From positions 17,044,739-17,108,738 of the forward strand of contig CM067067.1 of NCBI GenBank assembly GCA_033980235.1: a DNA stretch of 64,000 nucleotides, read 5' to 3'. Positions 44,219 through 55,385 of this stretch are shown here, in pieces; within the stretch, counting starts at the first letter, position 1, and every line of letters begins with the position of its first letter. A model generated the notes under the pieces. That model was not told the DNA's origin, did no database searches, and was given only the letters and a program-made list of their open reading frames with translations. Source of the DNA: Diadema setosum (taxonomy: Eukaryota > Echinodermata > Echinoidea > Diadematoida > Diadematidae). A program made the position numbers and the translations under genes.

Positions 44219-45027
44219 TACATACAGTATATACATATATAGATTGGAGGTAATATTTTCTTACAAAGCAATAGGAGAGTTGAGAGGTGACGATCTTCAT
44301 CATGTTATGACTATAATGAGTTGCAAATTTTATGGTTGCAAACAAACCATACTTCGATGAAAACGTGGAATAATATCTTTATTGTATATAAAATGAATTT
44401 AGTAAATGCATGAATATTTCGTAAAACACATCAGTGAAGTTTGAGGAAAATCGGACGATCAGTTCGAAGGTTATGATTTTTTTTTCTTTCAAGTTTCGGT
44501 GCCGCCATCACTGCATGAGAAGACAACAATTCATAAATGGACAACTACATGGCTGTATAGTACAACAAATATAAAGAGAATCCAAGAAAAAAGTTTTTAT
44601 GAAAAGTACACATAATTATTCCCTCCTCTTGACACTTGCAAAGGTTAAGGGAAATATGATTTCCTCCTGTTTTCAGAAAGAGATAAGTCAAGTGCCCTTC
44701 AATTATGCTAGACAAATGAAAATATGTTGATTTAATAACAAAGGAGGGCAAGGCGGTTTTTTTCTTTGTAAGTATTCGACATTGATGCCTTTCTTCAGAT
44801 TTGATAATACACACTGTATATCATTTGATATACAAAATCATAGCTTTTTATCATATCATATTTCATGAGCTTTATACTTGTTAATCAGGGTTGACGATTA
44901 TGTTTTGTCTTTCCCATGTCCAGCTCTTGCTGAACTTAGGCAACACAAAACGTTGTGCACATGATGGTGATTATGATTCGAGTGGCTTTACGGAATTTGT
45001 GAGAGGGGACGTGTCAGCGGTGTGAAG

Positions 45028-47534
45028 ATGAATAGCCAGGGGGAGCGGCTGGCCAAGTGCCTCTTTCTGCTAATGACCGTCACCATGTGTTCCATGTTCT
45101 TTGCAGCCAAATCCATATTGCGTGAGTTTCGTATGAATTTTTTTTTTAATTGATGAACTATACGTCTCTTCATCTTTTTCTACAACATTTACCAGCAACC
45201 TATACACACTTTTCCTTCCTACAGAGACCGGAAGCTTAACGCAGGAAAGACATGCGATGTCCTCTTTGTAAATTCTGTACATCAATTAATAAGTGTTTTG
45301 ATGTACACAAACTGGCTAATGCTACAGTCACACACGCCGGATTTCGAATCGGGTCCATAAGGAATTAAAACCGTATAGGCCCGGTTCGAGCCGTAGAGAC
45401 CCGCATTGACCCGCATCGTAACCCGTGTCAATTCCTGATGGATTCCGGGGGCTACGATACGGCGTGAAAAATTTTTGGTCATGTTCAAAATTTTCTCACG
45501 GATTTCAATTCCATATTGATATCCGAATTGACCCGGTTCGAACCGCATTGACTCGCATCGACCCGCTGCAACCCGCAGCGTAAAACAGTATGGACCCTTG
45601 CCGTAAATCGCATTGCAGTCATGTAACGGATGATGACAAGGTTTACATCCGGGTCGGTACGGGTCGATAGGAGTCGAAAAGGATTCAGTGAAGGATCTAA
45701 AGCGGATTTTTATACGGTTCAATACGGTTCAATACGGGCCTATACCTCTCTAACCGGGTCGATACGGTTTTAATTCCTCGTGGACCCTGTTCGAAATCCG
45801 GCCGTGTGTAACTGTAGCATAAATTACCCTCCATTCCGGGACTAATCCGGCTCATTGATCAAATCCGTTTTGTGACCCGGCCGCGTATGACTGTAGCATT
45901 CTCTATAGATAGCACAATCCTAGCCTATACATCCAAACGTTGTGTTTGTGTGCTCAGATACATTGGGGCTGTTCGTTATTCCAAAGGTCCGTTGATCCAG
46001 AGGATGAAATATGGTTCGTTATTCCGAAACACTGTGTGACTGCAAATGAAATCCCACTCATCACCATCCTGAAGGATGAATTGGTAACAACAACAAAAAT
46101 CTTTCGAAGTTCTTAGATATTTGTCATAGTTGGTAATCGCTGCAATTTCCGTATGTAAAACGCATTAATTTGTGTCATATTGGAAGTGCGCTATCTAAAA
46201 AGACTGTCCATTGTATACCATTTACTCTTCTCCCTTACTTCCTTTTTAATCTAGCAGGCAATCATGAACTCATCAAGAGTTATGTGGTGTCCTCTCATCA
46301 AATGGGAATTGCCAGATATGTTACTATCGCTGTTCTTCCAGCAATTCCACAAATCGACGAGTCCATCTGGTCGACAATTTCGAATAATGCCTCCGTTACA
46401 AACGGACAGCTTCCCCTAACAACGGAACGATCGAAAAACCGGCAAATATTGAATCTTGAAGGTAAACCCGGCAACCCTGGGGATGTTAGTCAGCGTGACG
46501 AAAGCGACAAGATACGAGATAACGAAGGAGACCATGCCGCCAATGTTCCAGTGACAAAGAAACAGCACCCCTTGAAGAAAGTGGATGATGACCGCAATAC
46601 GCCTTTCCAACGACTTCAGGTTGTCATAGTAACAACCAAGAGATCGGGTTCCTCTTTCGTTGGGGATTTGTTCAGTTCAAATCCAAATATTTTCTATATG
46701 TTTGAGCCATTGTATCGTATAACATTTGACGCTCTCGCCCATCTCCTGCCGAAATCAGTGCCAATCGCAAAGCTTTCATTCAGCATCTGGAATCACACGC
46801 TGAGATGCAACTACTCCACCACATATCCACCTCCCGGCGAATGGCTGTCCACCTTGAAGAAACATAAAATAGACCCCTGCAAATATGTTAACGGCACGAG
46901 CGTTCCGAGCGCGCACTGTCCACTCTTAAGTAAGCCTCTTGCAAAAAGAGCGGGGCGAGCTCTTTCTTTGTTTTGTGCTGATCATCCTGTCACTGTCCTG
47001 AAGACCATCAGAGTCATGGATATCGAGGAGCTGCGACCCTTCTTGGAAGATCCAGGCCTAAATGTGAAGATCCTTCATCTCGTACGCGACCCCCGTGCCG
47101 TCATGGACTCGCGACTGAGGCTCGTCGAAGTCAACTCTGATCTCATCCGGCGTAGAGGGAGAGGCGCGGACGAGGTTCTGGATCTGTGTCAACACATGGA
47201 GCGAAATATCAGGTACCGCGACAGCCCGCCCTCATGGCTGCGTGGCAAATACGTCATGGTTCGCTTTGAGGATGTCGCCAGTAACCCAGTGGACGAAACC
47301 AGACGCATCTACCGGAAGCTTGGACTGCCTCTGCATGCGGACGTTGTCACGTGGATCGGCAGGAACACCCGCACAGCTGAAGAGGAAAACGATCCGTTCT
47401 CACGAACGAGAAATTCTACAGAGGTTTTAAGTGCCTGGCAGAGGACACTACCCGCTCAGACAAGGAAGAATATAGAATCAAGGTGCCATCACTTACTCGA
47501 GAAATTATCATACAATACTAGTATATTGCAATGA
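45028..47534 (+). CDS. Carbohydrate 6-O-sulfotransferase-like, type II Golgi protein (complete, 2 coding exons)
   Basis: Transfers sulfate from PAPS to a sugar, probably position 6 of Gal, GlcNAc or GalNAc, in the Golgi lumen (CHST1/3/7-type family). Exons 45028-45121 and 46258-47534 join in frame (donor CGTGAGT, acceptor TAGCAG) to 456 aa. The large exon alone has no ATG before the homology, so exon 1 supplies the start. Exon 1 encodes a short cytosolic N-terminus and one membrane anchor (about residues 10-27, CLFLLMTVTMCSMFFAA). A stem of about 120 residues follows, then the 5'-PSB loop TTKRSGSSFVGDLF (about 157-170) with NPNIFYMFEPL, and the 3'-PB motif LHLVRDPRAVMDSR (about 304-317). Several N-glycosylation sites (NAS, NHT, NYS, NGT, NST) fit a lumenal domain. 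Exact acceptor sugar cannot be read from sequence. An intact frame with both cofactor motifs suggests activity. Confidence 0.93.
45320..45819. mobile_element. 500-bp MITE with TAA target duplication (PIF/Harbinger-like)
   Basis: TGCTACAGTCACACACGCCG at the left and, on the opposite strand, TGCTACAGTTACACACGGCC at the right start inverted repeats of about 40 bp, continuing through GGATTTCGAA. TAA flanks both ends (45317-45319, 45820-45822). The interior repeats GACCCG and GATACGGTT words. A second partial end (CCGCGTATGACTGTAGCATT, to about 45900) follows, so a truncated sister copy abuts it. Lies in the sulfotransferase intron; the 146-aa minus frame here is an artefact. Confidence 0.8.
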
Positions 47535-47567
47535 TAGATTGTATCTATATCCACCTTCCTTGTAACA

Positions 47568-47573
47568 AATAAA
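47568..47573 (+). terminator. Candidate poly(A) signal of the sulfotransferase gene
   Basis: AATAAA 34 bases after the stop codon. That is close to the stop, so a longer 3' UTR is possible, but LINE-derived DNA begins by about 47683. Confidence 0.35.
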
Positions 47574-47682
47574 CAGAAAAACTCGGACTTTGACGACAAC
47601 ATAAAATATATGATAATGAATATGGCAGACGGGCTGTACTGTATGTCTACAGCATTTGCACCAGTATTTGATCTGATTTGGT

Positions 47683-50600
47683 TTGATTTGATTTATTGAT
47701 TCCTGTATTATCATTGTATATGAACATACATGTACATGTATATATACATACATTGTTGGAGCCATACATAACATTATACATAAACATCAGTTGTTAACAC
47801 AAATTTTTATCTTTATGCTTTTACGTAATGTACAGCAGAAACGTTTCAGCAATACAACCGTACAATGAGTAATACAGTCGGGCTACATCTTAAGCGTGGC
47901 TTGATTTGAGTGCAGCCCTCGTACATAATACACATATAAAAAATAGGAGGGGGGGGGGGATGACTTGCGTAGAGATAGGATAGAAGAAAGGAGACAAAAT
48001 ATTTTCTCACCGAGGTATACAGGTGAACAGTTACAGTTCATGGTTGGTTACACGATTACATAATAGATGAAATGCGGTGATATTTCTACGAAGGAATTTC
48101 GTGTATTATACACTAACAATGACATCGAAATTATTGATATCGAGAGAGTAATATTGTTTTTACAGCTTCCCTAAAAGAGTACATGGACTTTAAACTTCGA
48201 ATTTCAGAAGGAAGAGAGTTCCAAACATCGGGTCCGGTGTGTCTGATAGATTTTAAAGACAACACTGTTTTAGGATTATATAAATGAAATTTATCAGATT
48301 GTCTTGTGGGATAAGAATGTATGTCCTTGTTTAATTGAAATAATGAGAAGAAAGAAGATGGTAACTGACCATTATGTAAGCGAAACATAAAGAGTGAATC
48401 CTGCAAAAAAAAAAATAATGTCATTTACCTTGAGTGTTTAAATTTTGCGAATAAAGGATCTGAATGGTCTCGATAACCTGAGTTGGTGCACACACGTATA
48501 GCTTCCTTTTGTAGAAGTATATCAATGTGACTTTTTGAAGTAAATTTTGTTGCCCATGCAATTTTGCAATATAAAATGTACGATAATATCAACGAGTTAT
48601 ATAACATAAATAATTCTTAGGGACATAGTACTTAAGCTTATGGAATGCATACTTAGGGACTTTTTTAGCTTGTTCAATCTGAAAAAGTCCCCAAGTGTGC
48701 ATATTATGTAATACAAGAAAAATGTACCTCAGGATGACCGTTATGAATATTGGAAAAGAAATGTAACAATTCCACCAGACTTAAATTGGGAAGTGGTTCA
48801 TAATGTGAATTTCAAGTGTTCAATCGATACTCGTTTACGCTCTTTTTATTTTAAATTTTTTCATAAAGCTATTGCTTTAAATGATTTTTTGTTTAAGATA
48901 AAGAGAAAAGATTCGCCTAACTGTAGCTTTTGTGGAATATTACCTGAAACAATAATTATTCATTTGTTTTGCGAGTGTAATGTAGTAATGCCTTTATGGA
49001 ATGATTTGTTGCAAATAATTTTAAAACATGATAGTGATTTTAGTCTGGATATTTTCAAGAAAATGTTTTGAGTTTCTTCAGATAAATTCTTATCTTTTTT
49101 GTTTTTGTCGTTAAAATATTTCATTTATATATGTAAATTTAAAAACATTAGACCCAATTTGAATTTTTTAAGTTACATTTGAAAATTAAGAAAGAAACAG
49201 AGTATTATGTGGCTAAGAAACGAGGTAAACTTCATCTTCACTTTAAGAAATGGAAATTTGAGTTGTAAAACCCAGTAAATGCTTAACATAGACTGTATTT
49301 GTTAGGGTAGAACATGCAAGATGTTATACTGGTGACTACGTTTTTATGTCTTATTGATGATCTTATTTTCATTTTTATTTTTTGTTCCATATGTTCATAA
49401 TTATTGTGTAATTTGTATTGTTTGTAATCAAGAAAATCAATAAAACATACAAATACAAAAAAAAAAAAGCTTATGGAGTATACCAACGTTACGAGACACT
49501 TTATCAGAGATGTATTGCACATGAGTGTTCCATTTCATATTTTCATTTATATAAATTCCGAGAAATTTGATGCTTTCTTTTTGTTCCAATGGTATACCAT
49601 CCACCATAATATTCAAATGTTGCATTTCATTTCTATGAAACTATGAAAATAAATGAAATTTGTCTTTTTTTAAGTTGAGTGATAATCTATTACTCTTAAA
49701 CAATGTAGATAATTTCGGTAAATCAGTATTAAGAGTTCTTAGGAGGGAATGAAAATCAGAATTGGAACAGAATACGTTGGTGTCATCGGCAAGCATAATA
49801 TATTGCAGTAACATAGATACGTTTGAAATATCATTTATATACACTAGAAATAGTAGCGGTCCCAATATGGATCCTTGTGGGACGCCATACATTGTGTAGG
49901 TAATACTCCAGAGTTAACAGATTCATAGTACACATATTGCTTTCTATTCGATAAGCAATCTTTAAACCATTCTAGTGGAATGCCACGAACTCCATAGCAA
50001 TGCAATTTATGTATAGTGTGGTAAGAGTGTCGAATGCCTTGCTTCAGGTCCATGAAAACACCAATCACGCCAATTACATGTTTTGTTCAGCTAAGGCAGT
50101 CGACACTCTATCGTACAATTGGGCTAGTGCCATATCTGCAAGAATAAAATTTTCTGAAACCATATTTGTCTTGTTTAGGTATATCATTCTGGATCAAAAA
50201 ATCATACAGTCTGTTATAAACGAGCCTTTCTATTACCTTAGACGTGTTAGAAAGACTAGGAAGAATAGAGATAGGACGGTAATTTGATACAAGAGAGGAG
50301 TCGTCTTTTTTGTATATTGGAATAACTTTTGCAATTTTACATGCGTTCGGAAATATACCAGTTGAGAGGGACGTTACAAATATGTACTAGAGGTGTCAAT
50401 ATACTACCAACAATTTGTTTTTAAAAAGACGTGCTCATTTCATCATGACAAATTTGTATGACTTGATTTCAATGAATGTACAATGTCAAGGATTTCACTA
50501 TAATCTGTTGGTTTAAAAAACATTGAATTATCATTTGACATACCTAAATACTGCGAGAATTCTGTATGTGTGGGATCTATTTTTGAAGCTTGACTAGGAC
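47683..50600 (-). mobile_element. Decayed CR1/L2-like LINE, 5'-truncated
   Basis: On the minus strand, frameshifted pieces of one reverse transcriptase follow in the right order from about 50600 down to 48131. They are SNYRPISILPSLSN near 50290, a palm piece VFMDLKQGI (the usual KAFD replaced) near 50050, GVPQGSILGPLLFLVYIND near 49885, LADDT in place of the catalytic YADD near 49790, and KFLGIYIN near 49570. After the interruption come YNSLILSYILYCKIAWA and the C-terminal GPDVWNSLPSEIRSL. The 3' end (47683-47720) carries an AATAAAT signal and AAATC pentamers. Multiple stops and frameshifts make it dead. The clade is judged from motif style, not from a tree. The block 48645-49466 is a later insertion. 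Confidence 0.85.
48645..49466 (+). mobile_element. L1/Tx1-like LINE 3' end inserted in the CR1/L2-like LINE
   Basis: A plus-strand fragment encodes the tail of an L1-type ORF2: DDRYEYWKRN, then the cysteine-histidine motif CSFC...ETIIIHLFCEC (48793-49071 region). After one stop (49069) and a frameshift in a T run comes ETEYYVAKKRGKLHLHFKKW near 49195-49250. It ends with AATAAA and a poly(A) of about 12 (to 49466). The target duplication (AA)GCTTATGGA is found on both sides (48634-48644, 49467-49477), proving insertion into the older LINE. A 20-bp-stem hairpin lies at the 5' junction (about 48647-48703). Confidence 0.85.
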
Positions 50601-50991
50601 CTATATTAACAAAGGACTTATATTAACGAAGTATAGGCTGGTGATATTTAGCGTAATTAAAATACCAGAAACAGACAACAGAAAGGAATCTTAGCTTATG
50701 CAGGTCTTTCTGTCTTATGTATTCTGTCACATTTCCGATTCGAAATAAATTCATAGTGCCGTGTCATTCAACTACATAGTTTGAAACAGAACTTAGGTGC
50801 AAACATTGTCATTTGAATAACGAATATGATATTGGGGTAATACGTATACACATACGCAATTTGTAATACATAATCATAATTTACATTATTTGCATTATTA
50901 CGATTACATCAGGGAATTATCGATTAGGTTTTTCTCTGAGTTCCTTTAGAGTGCTAGGGTTAGCTTTTTCCGACTTGGCTCCACGAAGAAA

Positions 50992-51032
<41 letters not shown>

Positions 51033-54000
51033 GTGTGTGTATGCATGTGTGTATCAATATAATATAATATAATATCATATCATATCATATCATATCATAT
51101 CATATCATATCATATTATTTACTTTAGAATACATTGTAGATAATCTATGTATGATTTATCCAATTTATCCAATTTTGTTTCTATTTCTCGTCTCGTTTTA
51201 TCATGACATTCAGCAATAAGGGCTTTACCTTGCAGTCATAATTATGAGTAATTGAAATTCATTTTCTAATGAAACTAATACAGGTTAACTAAAAATGAGT
51301 GGAAGGATTCGTCATTGTCGACTTCATTACTTTGCATTTAAAACAAAGTACAATTGAATTTTGGTACACCTTTATCATATTGGTTGTAACCATTTACGTA
51401 AAATATTGTTTTCGCAAAGCATATTATGTATCAGACTGGCCAAGTTCTCCCATTGTCTTCTGTGTGAACATAAAACTTAGCCGACTGAAGAATTAGTTGA
51501 TTATTAGTTAATCATCACATTACAAGGTATATTCGTTGTTTATAGCCTTGTGGCTTTTGACAAAATTAATCAATACATAATACTGATGCCATACAAATGC
51601 ATGGATAATATACCAGCATGTTCACTAACATGCATACATGTATACATACATTTATATACCAACATGTAGATATGTATGCATACATAGACTCTTCTATAGA
51701 TCATGCTATATAATACTAAATATAACACACACAAAAATTTGGATTTTTTTTATTCTCACCAAGAGCATTATCTATTTATTTATTTATTTGCATTCTTGTT
51801 CAGTCATTCATTCACTGTTATCTCCTTGTTAGTGTTCATTCAGTAGCATGTAAAGGAAGGAGACTATCAAAGGGAAATCCCCGTGCAGTTACTGCAATGA
51901 CGCACCACTGTCTCGTAATTTGCATACGATGCTCGTCATCATAAGATGACCAGCATAACGTTCTTGAACGGAGATTGAAGACAATTTTGCAAACATTACA
52001 TTCAGCTGTATGGCGATGTGGCGTGTTTTTACTGAAAACAAAAACAATAAAAACGCTGACCCCTTATTTTTGACAGATAACAATATACATATATATTTAT
52101 ATATTGAGAATAATGAGGTGCCGAAGGGCGAGTATATCATTATGATAATGAGTCATTCCTAAATAGAGAACACAGCTTCAAGAGGGACCGGAATCGGACA
52201 TTCCGCCTGCTACATGTTATTGTTGTGAAGCGCCACTCGCCATGATTGCGGTGTGTCCTGTACACACTCTGTATATAATTTCATAAACACGGGAGAATGC
52301 AGTGCAAGTTTTACATGCGTGTTACTGTTCACTGAAAGAGAATTTCATTTCGGAAGCACTATCTGCCTCCGTAATATCATATTACACGCTTCGCTCTGTT
52401 TCGCCTCGTCCAGCCGCCTATGATTATGAGCACGTTGATGAAAGGCGGAGCAAGAAGGCACGTCGCGTAAAGGCAAATAGCTCCTTTCGCGTAGATCGAA
52501 ATCTTCCAGCGAATACGATTTTCTGCGTACATACACCCATGTACTGTGTGCGGTGTATTTCTTGCGGCGGCTGCGCCAGTGTTCCGGCATGAAAGCAGAA
52601 CCTTTCGATAACTGGAGCATGGCTACCTGCTTGCCGTCCGGCCATTTCCTGAGGATTTCTGTAAGCTCTTTCCTTCCCATTATTATTTACCTACACTACA
52701 GTACACTATAAGAGAGGGCAATATCAGTGTTGTGGCGTTCGATAGCTTCTGTACATAGGGCCTACTTACGCGGAAATATGTTCACTTAAAACACAGAGAG
52801 GGAAGGGGATAGAGAGATATGTCCAGCAGTTTTATCACAGCGAACACGTTTAAGATTAAGGTAAATTAATTTCAAAAAGGCTTGTTTGCCAAAGTAGAAG
52901 AAAAGGTAAATTACGCTCTATATCTTAGTTTGGTAACATCCACCTCATGGTGATTCTCCTATATGTAGGTAGATGGAGAAAATGATTAGTGGGGAAAACA
53001 TTTAGGCTATCTATGGTACGATCGAATTACAAGTAAAGCACTGGTTATGGAGTAGGCCTAATTATTAGAATATAAGAGGAAAACACGTGAATAGCACAGG
53101 ATGGAGACACTGATTAGCATCAATGATGATTGGTCTCCTAGTGACATTTTTAAGTGACAGTAACTCCTCGCAGGATCATAGGGATGAGGAATAAGAATGT
53201 TTTCAAAATTCATAACAAATCACAATGAACGAGGATGATAACACTATCAGCTTCACATGAGTGTCCCTGTTTGGGTGCTCAAGGAAGCAGAACAAAAGAA
53301 GAAAGCATGCATAGATTCTACACAGGTAGTATAATGACATTACTACTTTACTGGAATAATATAATTTGAGCCTCTTATATGTCATCATCCTTGTTCAGCG
53401 TAAATGTTTTAGGTTTTTCAGGGTATCGGTTTATCTGCTCATAAATTTCACAAATTTATACAAGGCACTAGATTCATTAACTACATATGTATAGATATAA
53501 TTACCGATAATATGAAATTATAAACATCGTCTGGAATGCCCCTTTAACGAGTAAAAAATACGGAAATGGCAAAGGCCGGCATTTCACCTAAATAAGCATT
53601 GTGTTGCCATGCACATGTTCCGGGTCAGTCATAATATTTCCTGACATCTTTGAAAGCACAATGATTGGTTGTAGGCCACCCTAATGTCGTAAAGTTATTC
53701 ATCGCTATGGCAAACACCAGTGCTTATGTTTATATTTGGAAGCGCATTGGGTGAAATACAAACACGCAATGAACGGAGACGCAATTGTAAATGACATACA
53801 AATAACACAAAAAACAAAAGCGTATGCTGCAATATCGCGACAGTTCTCAGACGTATATAAACGGGAGAGTCGGTCTACAGTATATGCGGAAGACCTGGCT
53901 CGTGCAATGGCTTTGTGACATACACGTGACCGTGACATGCACGTGACTAATTACCACAAATCTTTTTATAACAGTGAATTTTTATTCAGTATTGTTATAT

Positions 54001-55385
54001 AACATGTCGGTAGTAGTGTTATAGCAGCGTTGTACTGCCTTATATGGTGATAGTGCACAGCTATGCTCTTAAAGTGCAGAGTTTTGCAAAACCCTTCTGC
54101 ATCTTGTTTATGCGTAGCTAAGGAAAGTTTGTATATTGCAAAGAAGTTGATTGGCAGTAGACTGAAGTCAGAGTTTTCATAGTTTCTTTGAATAGGCAAA
54201 ATATTTTATAACTTTTTTTTAATGTCTAAGTACACGTTAATCTATATCTTGCATAATGATTTCTATATTAATTGGAACGGGACGGAGGTCGTATGATATC
54301 ATTCTTCGTATGATATTACATTCTGGATGTTTTGCTTTCATTTTTATACTCAAAACATAAAAATGGATACACTCTGAGCGCTTTGTATGACATTTCATAT
54401 TTCACGATCTATTCTGGCAAAAATAGGTTCTAATGGCTAAACATGCTACCCTATGAGACAATATTTGCCTAAGACATTACGTAATACAAATACAAATCAT
54501 GCTCACTGATCATGTAGTAAAATCAGCAATATTAGTAATCTTGAAGTGCAAGTCGAAAAGGGTCCCTCCCTGGAACAGTTTTCGACGTCATTACGAGATA
54601 AATAACTGCTTTCTTCCACAGAAGCGATCTATCTTTCCTTTCATTTAAATGCGTGAAATTATACCTCCAATATGAATATTATTATTAACCAAAATAAGCA
54701 GTTTGCATGTAGTTTTAATCCACTTAGCGACGGTGTCGTCGGGAGACTGATGTCGCTGAGTTTCAGCTTTACTTTGGTGATCGAGTGATTCTTACCTGTC
54801 TTTTACTGTTACATTAAGATATTTTATGTTAGCTGATCATTTTCGAAGTTTTGTTACTTTAGATGGATGATTTATCGCCTTGTCCTCACACTCTCTACAA
54901 GCCCCTACATTCCATACAATAAAAGGAATCTTTGTTTTAAACTTCCTTTGTCTGAAATGCTGCTTATTCAAGCGAAATGATATGGTACCCCTTGTTCGAT
55001 TTGCATTTCAACATTATTCATCCAACTGTCCAAGTCTATACTATTTGACACAATAATTATAAAATTATATATACATTTACCTCATTTATTTCTGGCTATC
55101 TCTGTCTTGTTTTTTTTTTCACTCCTCTCTTTGTCTATCTCTCCATCCATCCATCCCTCCATCTATCCATCATCCATATGATGTTTACCTATTTTTCTAT
55201 CTATCTCAATCTGTCTATCTATCTATCTTTCTAGTTCTGTAGCCAGATGAAGATAGTAAATGCTGCCAAGTACTCTGTCATTGACATTATTTCCTTCGCG
55301 CAGGCTGCGCTGACTTGAATTCGTTGCCGACAGCGGCCTGTGGCATCTGAGCGATCGTTTTGTGTGGTGTTTTTCTTTTTCATCG
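50601..55385. other. Intergenic DNA, no recognised gene
   Basis: Mostly AT-rich with no supported exon. The patch 52345-52680 is more GC-rich and open on both strands for about 95-111 codons. The minus frame begins MGRKELTEILRKWPDG; I do not recognise either product. A CCAT/CTAT microsatellite lies at 55141-55232, just before the next gene. Confidence 0.45.
50995..51115. repeat. TA and ATATC microsatellites
   Basis: TA run (about 50995-51026), TG/TA mix, then ATATA and ATATC pentamers (51057-51115). Confidence 0.9.

Larger units (their letters stand above)
36333..45027. other. Intergenic DNA, no supported gene
   Basis: The first part is probably the Rab 3' UTR. No exon with family motifs was found further on. 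GC-richer patches at about 40180-40420 and 41255-41400 contain open frames I do not recognise; the first ends in a good donor (CAAGTAAGT near 40408) and could be an untranslated exon. The listed MITEs, hairpin and microsatellites account for most of the rest. Confidence 0.5.

Noticed and set aside
45282..45722. 146-aa minus-strand frame
   Set aside because: Lies within the 500-bp TAA-flanked MITE and reflects its internal GACCCG repeats, not a protein.
46170..46257. Sulfotransferase start at 46170
   Set aside because: The frame opens at TTG with no ATG, and a good acceptor at 46256-46257 joins in phase to the membrane-anchor exon at 45028-45121.
48793..49071. Host zinc-finger gene from the CSFC...HLFCEC motif
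   Set aside because: The cysteine motif, poly(A) tail and target duplication show it is the end of an L1/Tx1-like LINE.
51057..51115. CRISPR-like regular repeats
   Set aside because: Pure pentanucleotide microsatellite without spacers, in a eukaryotic context.
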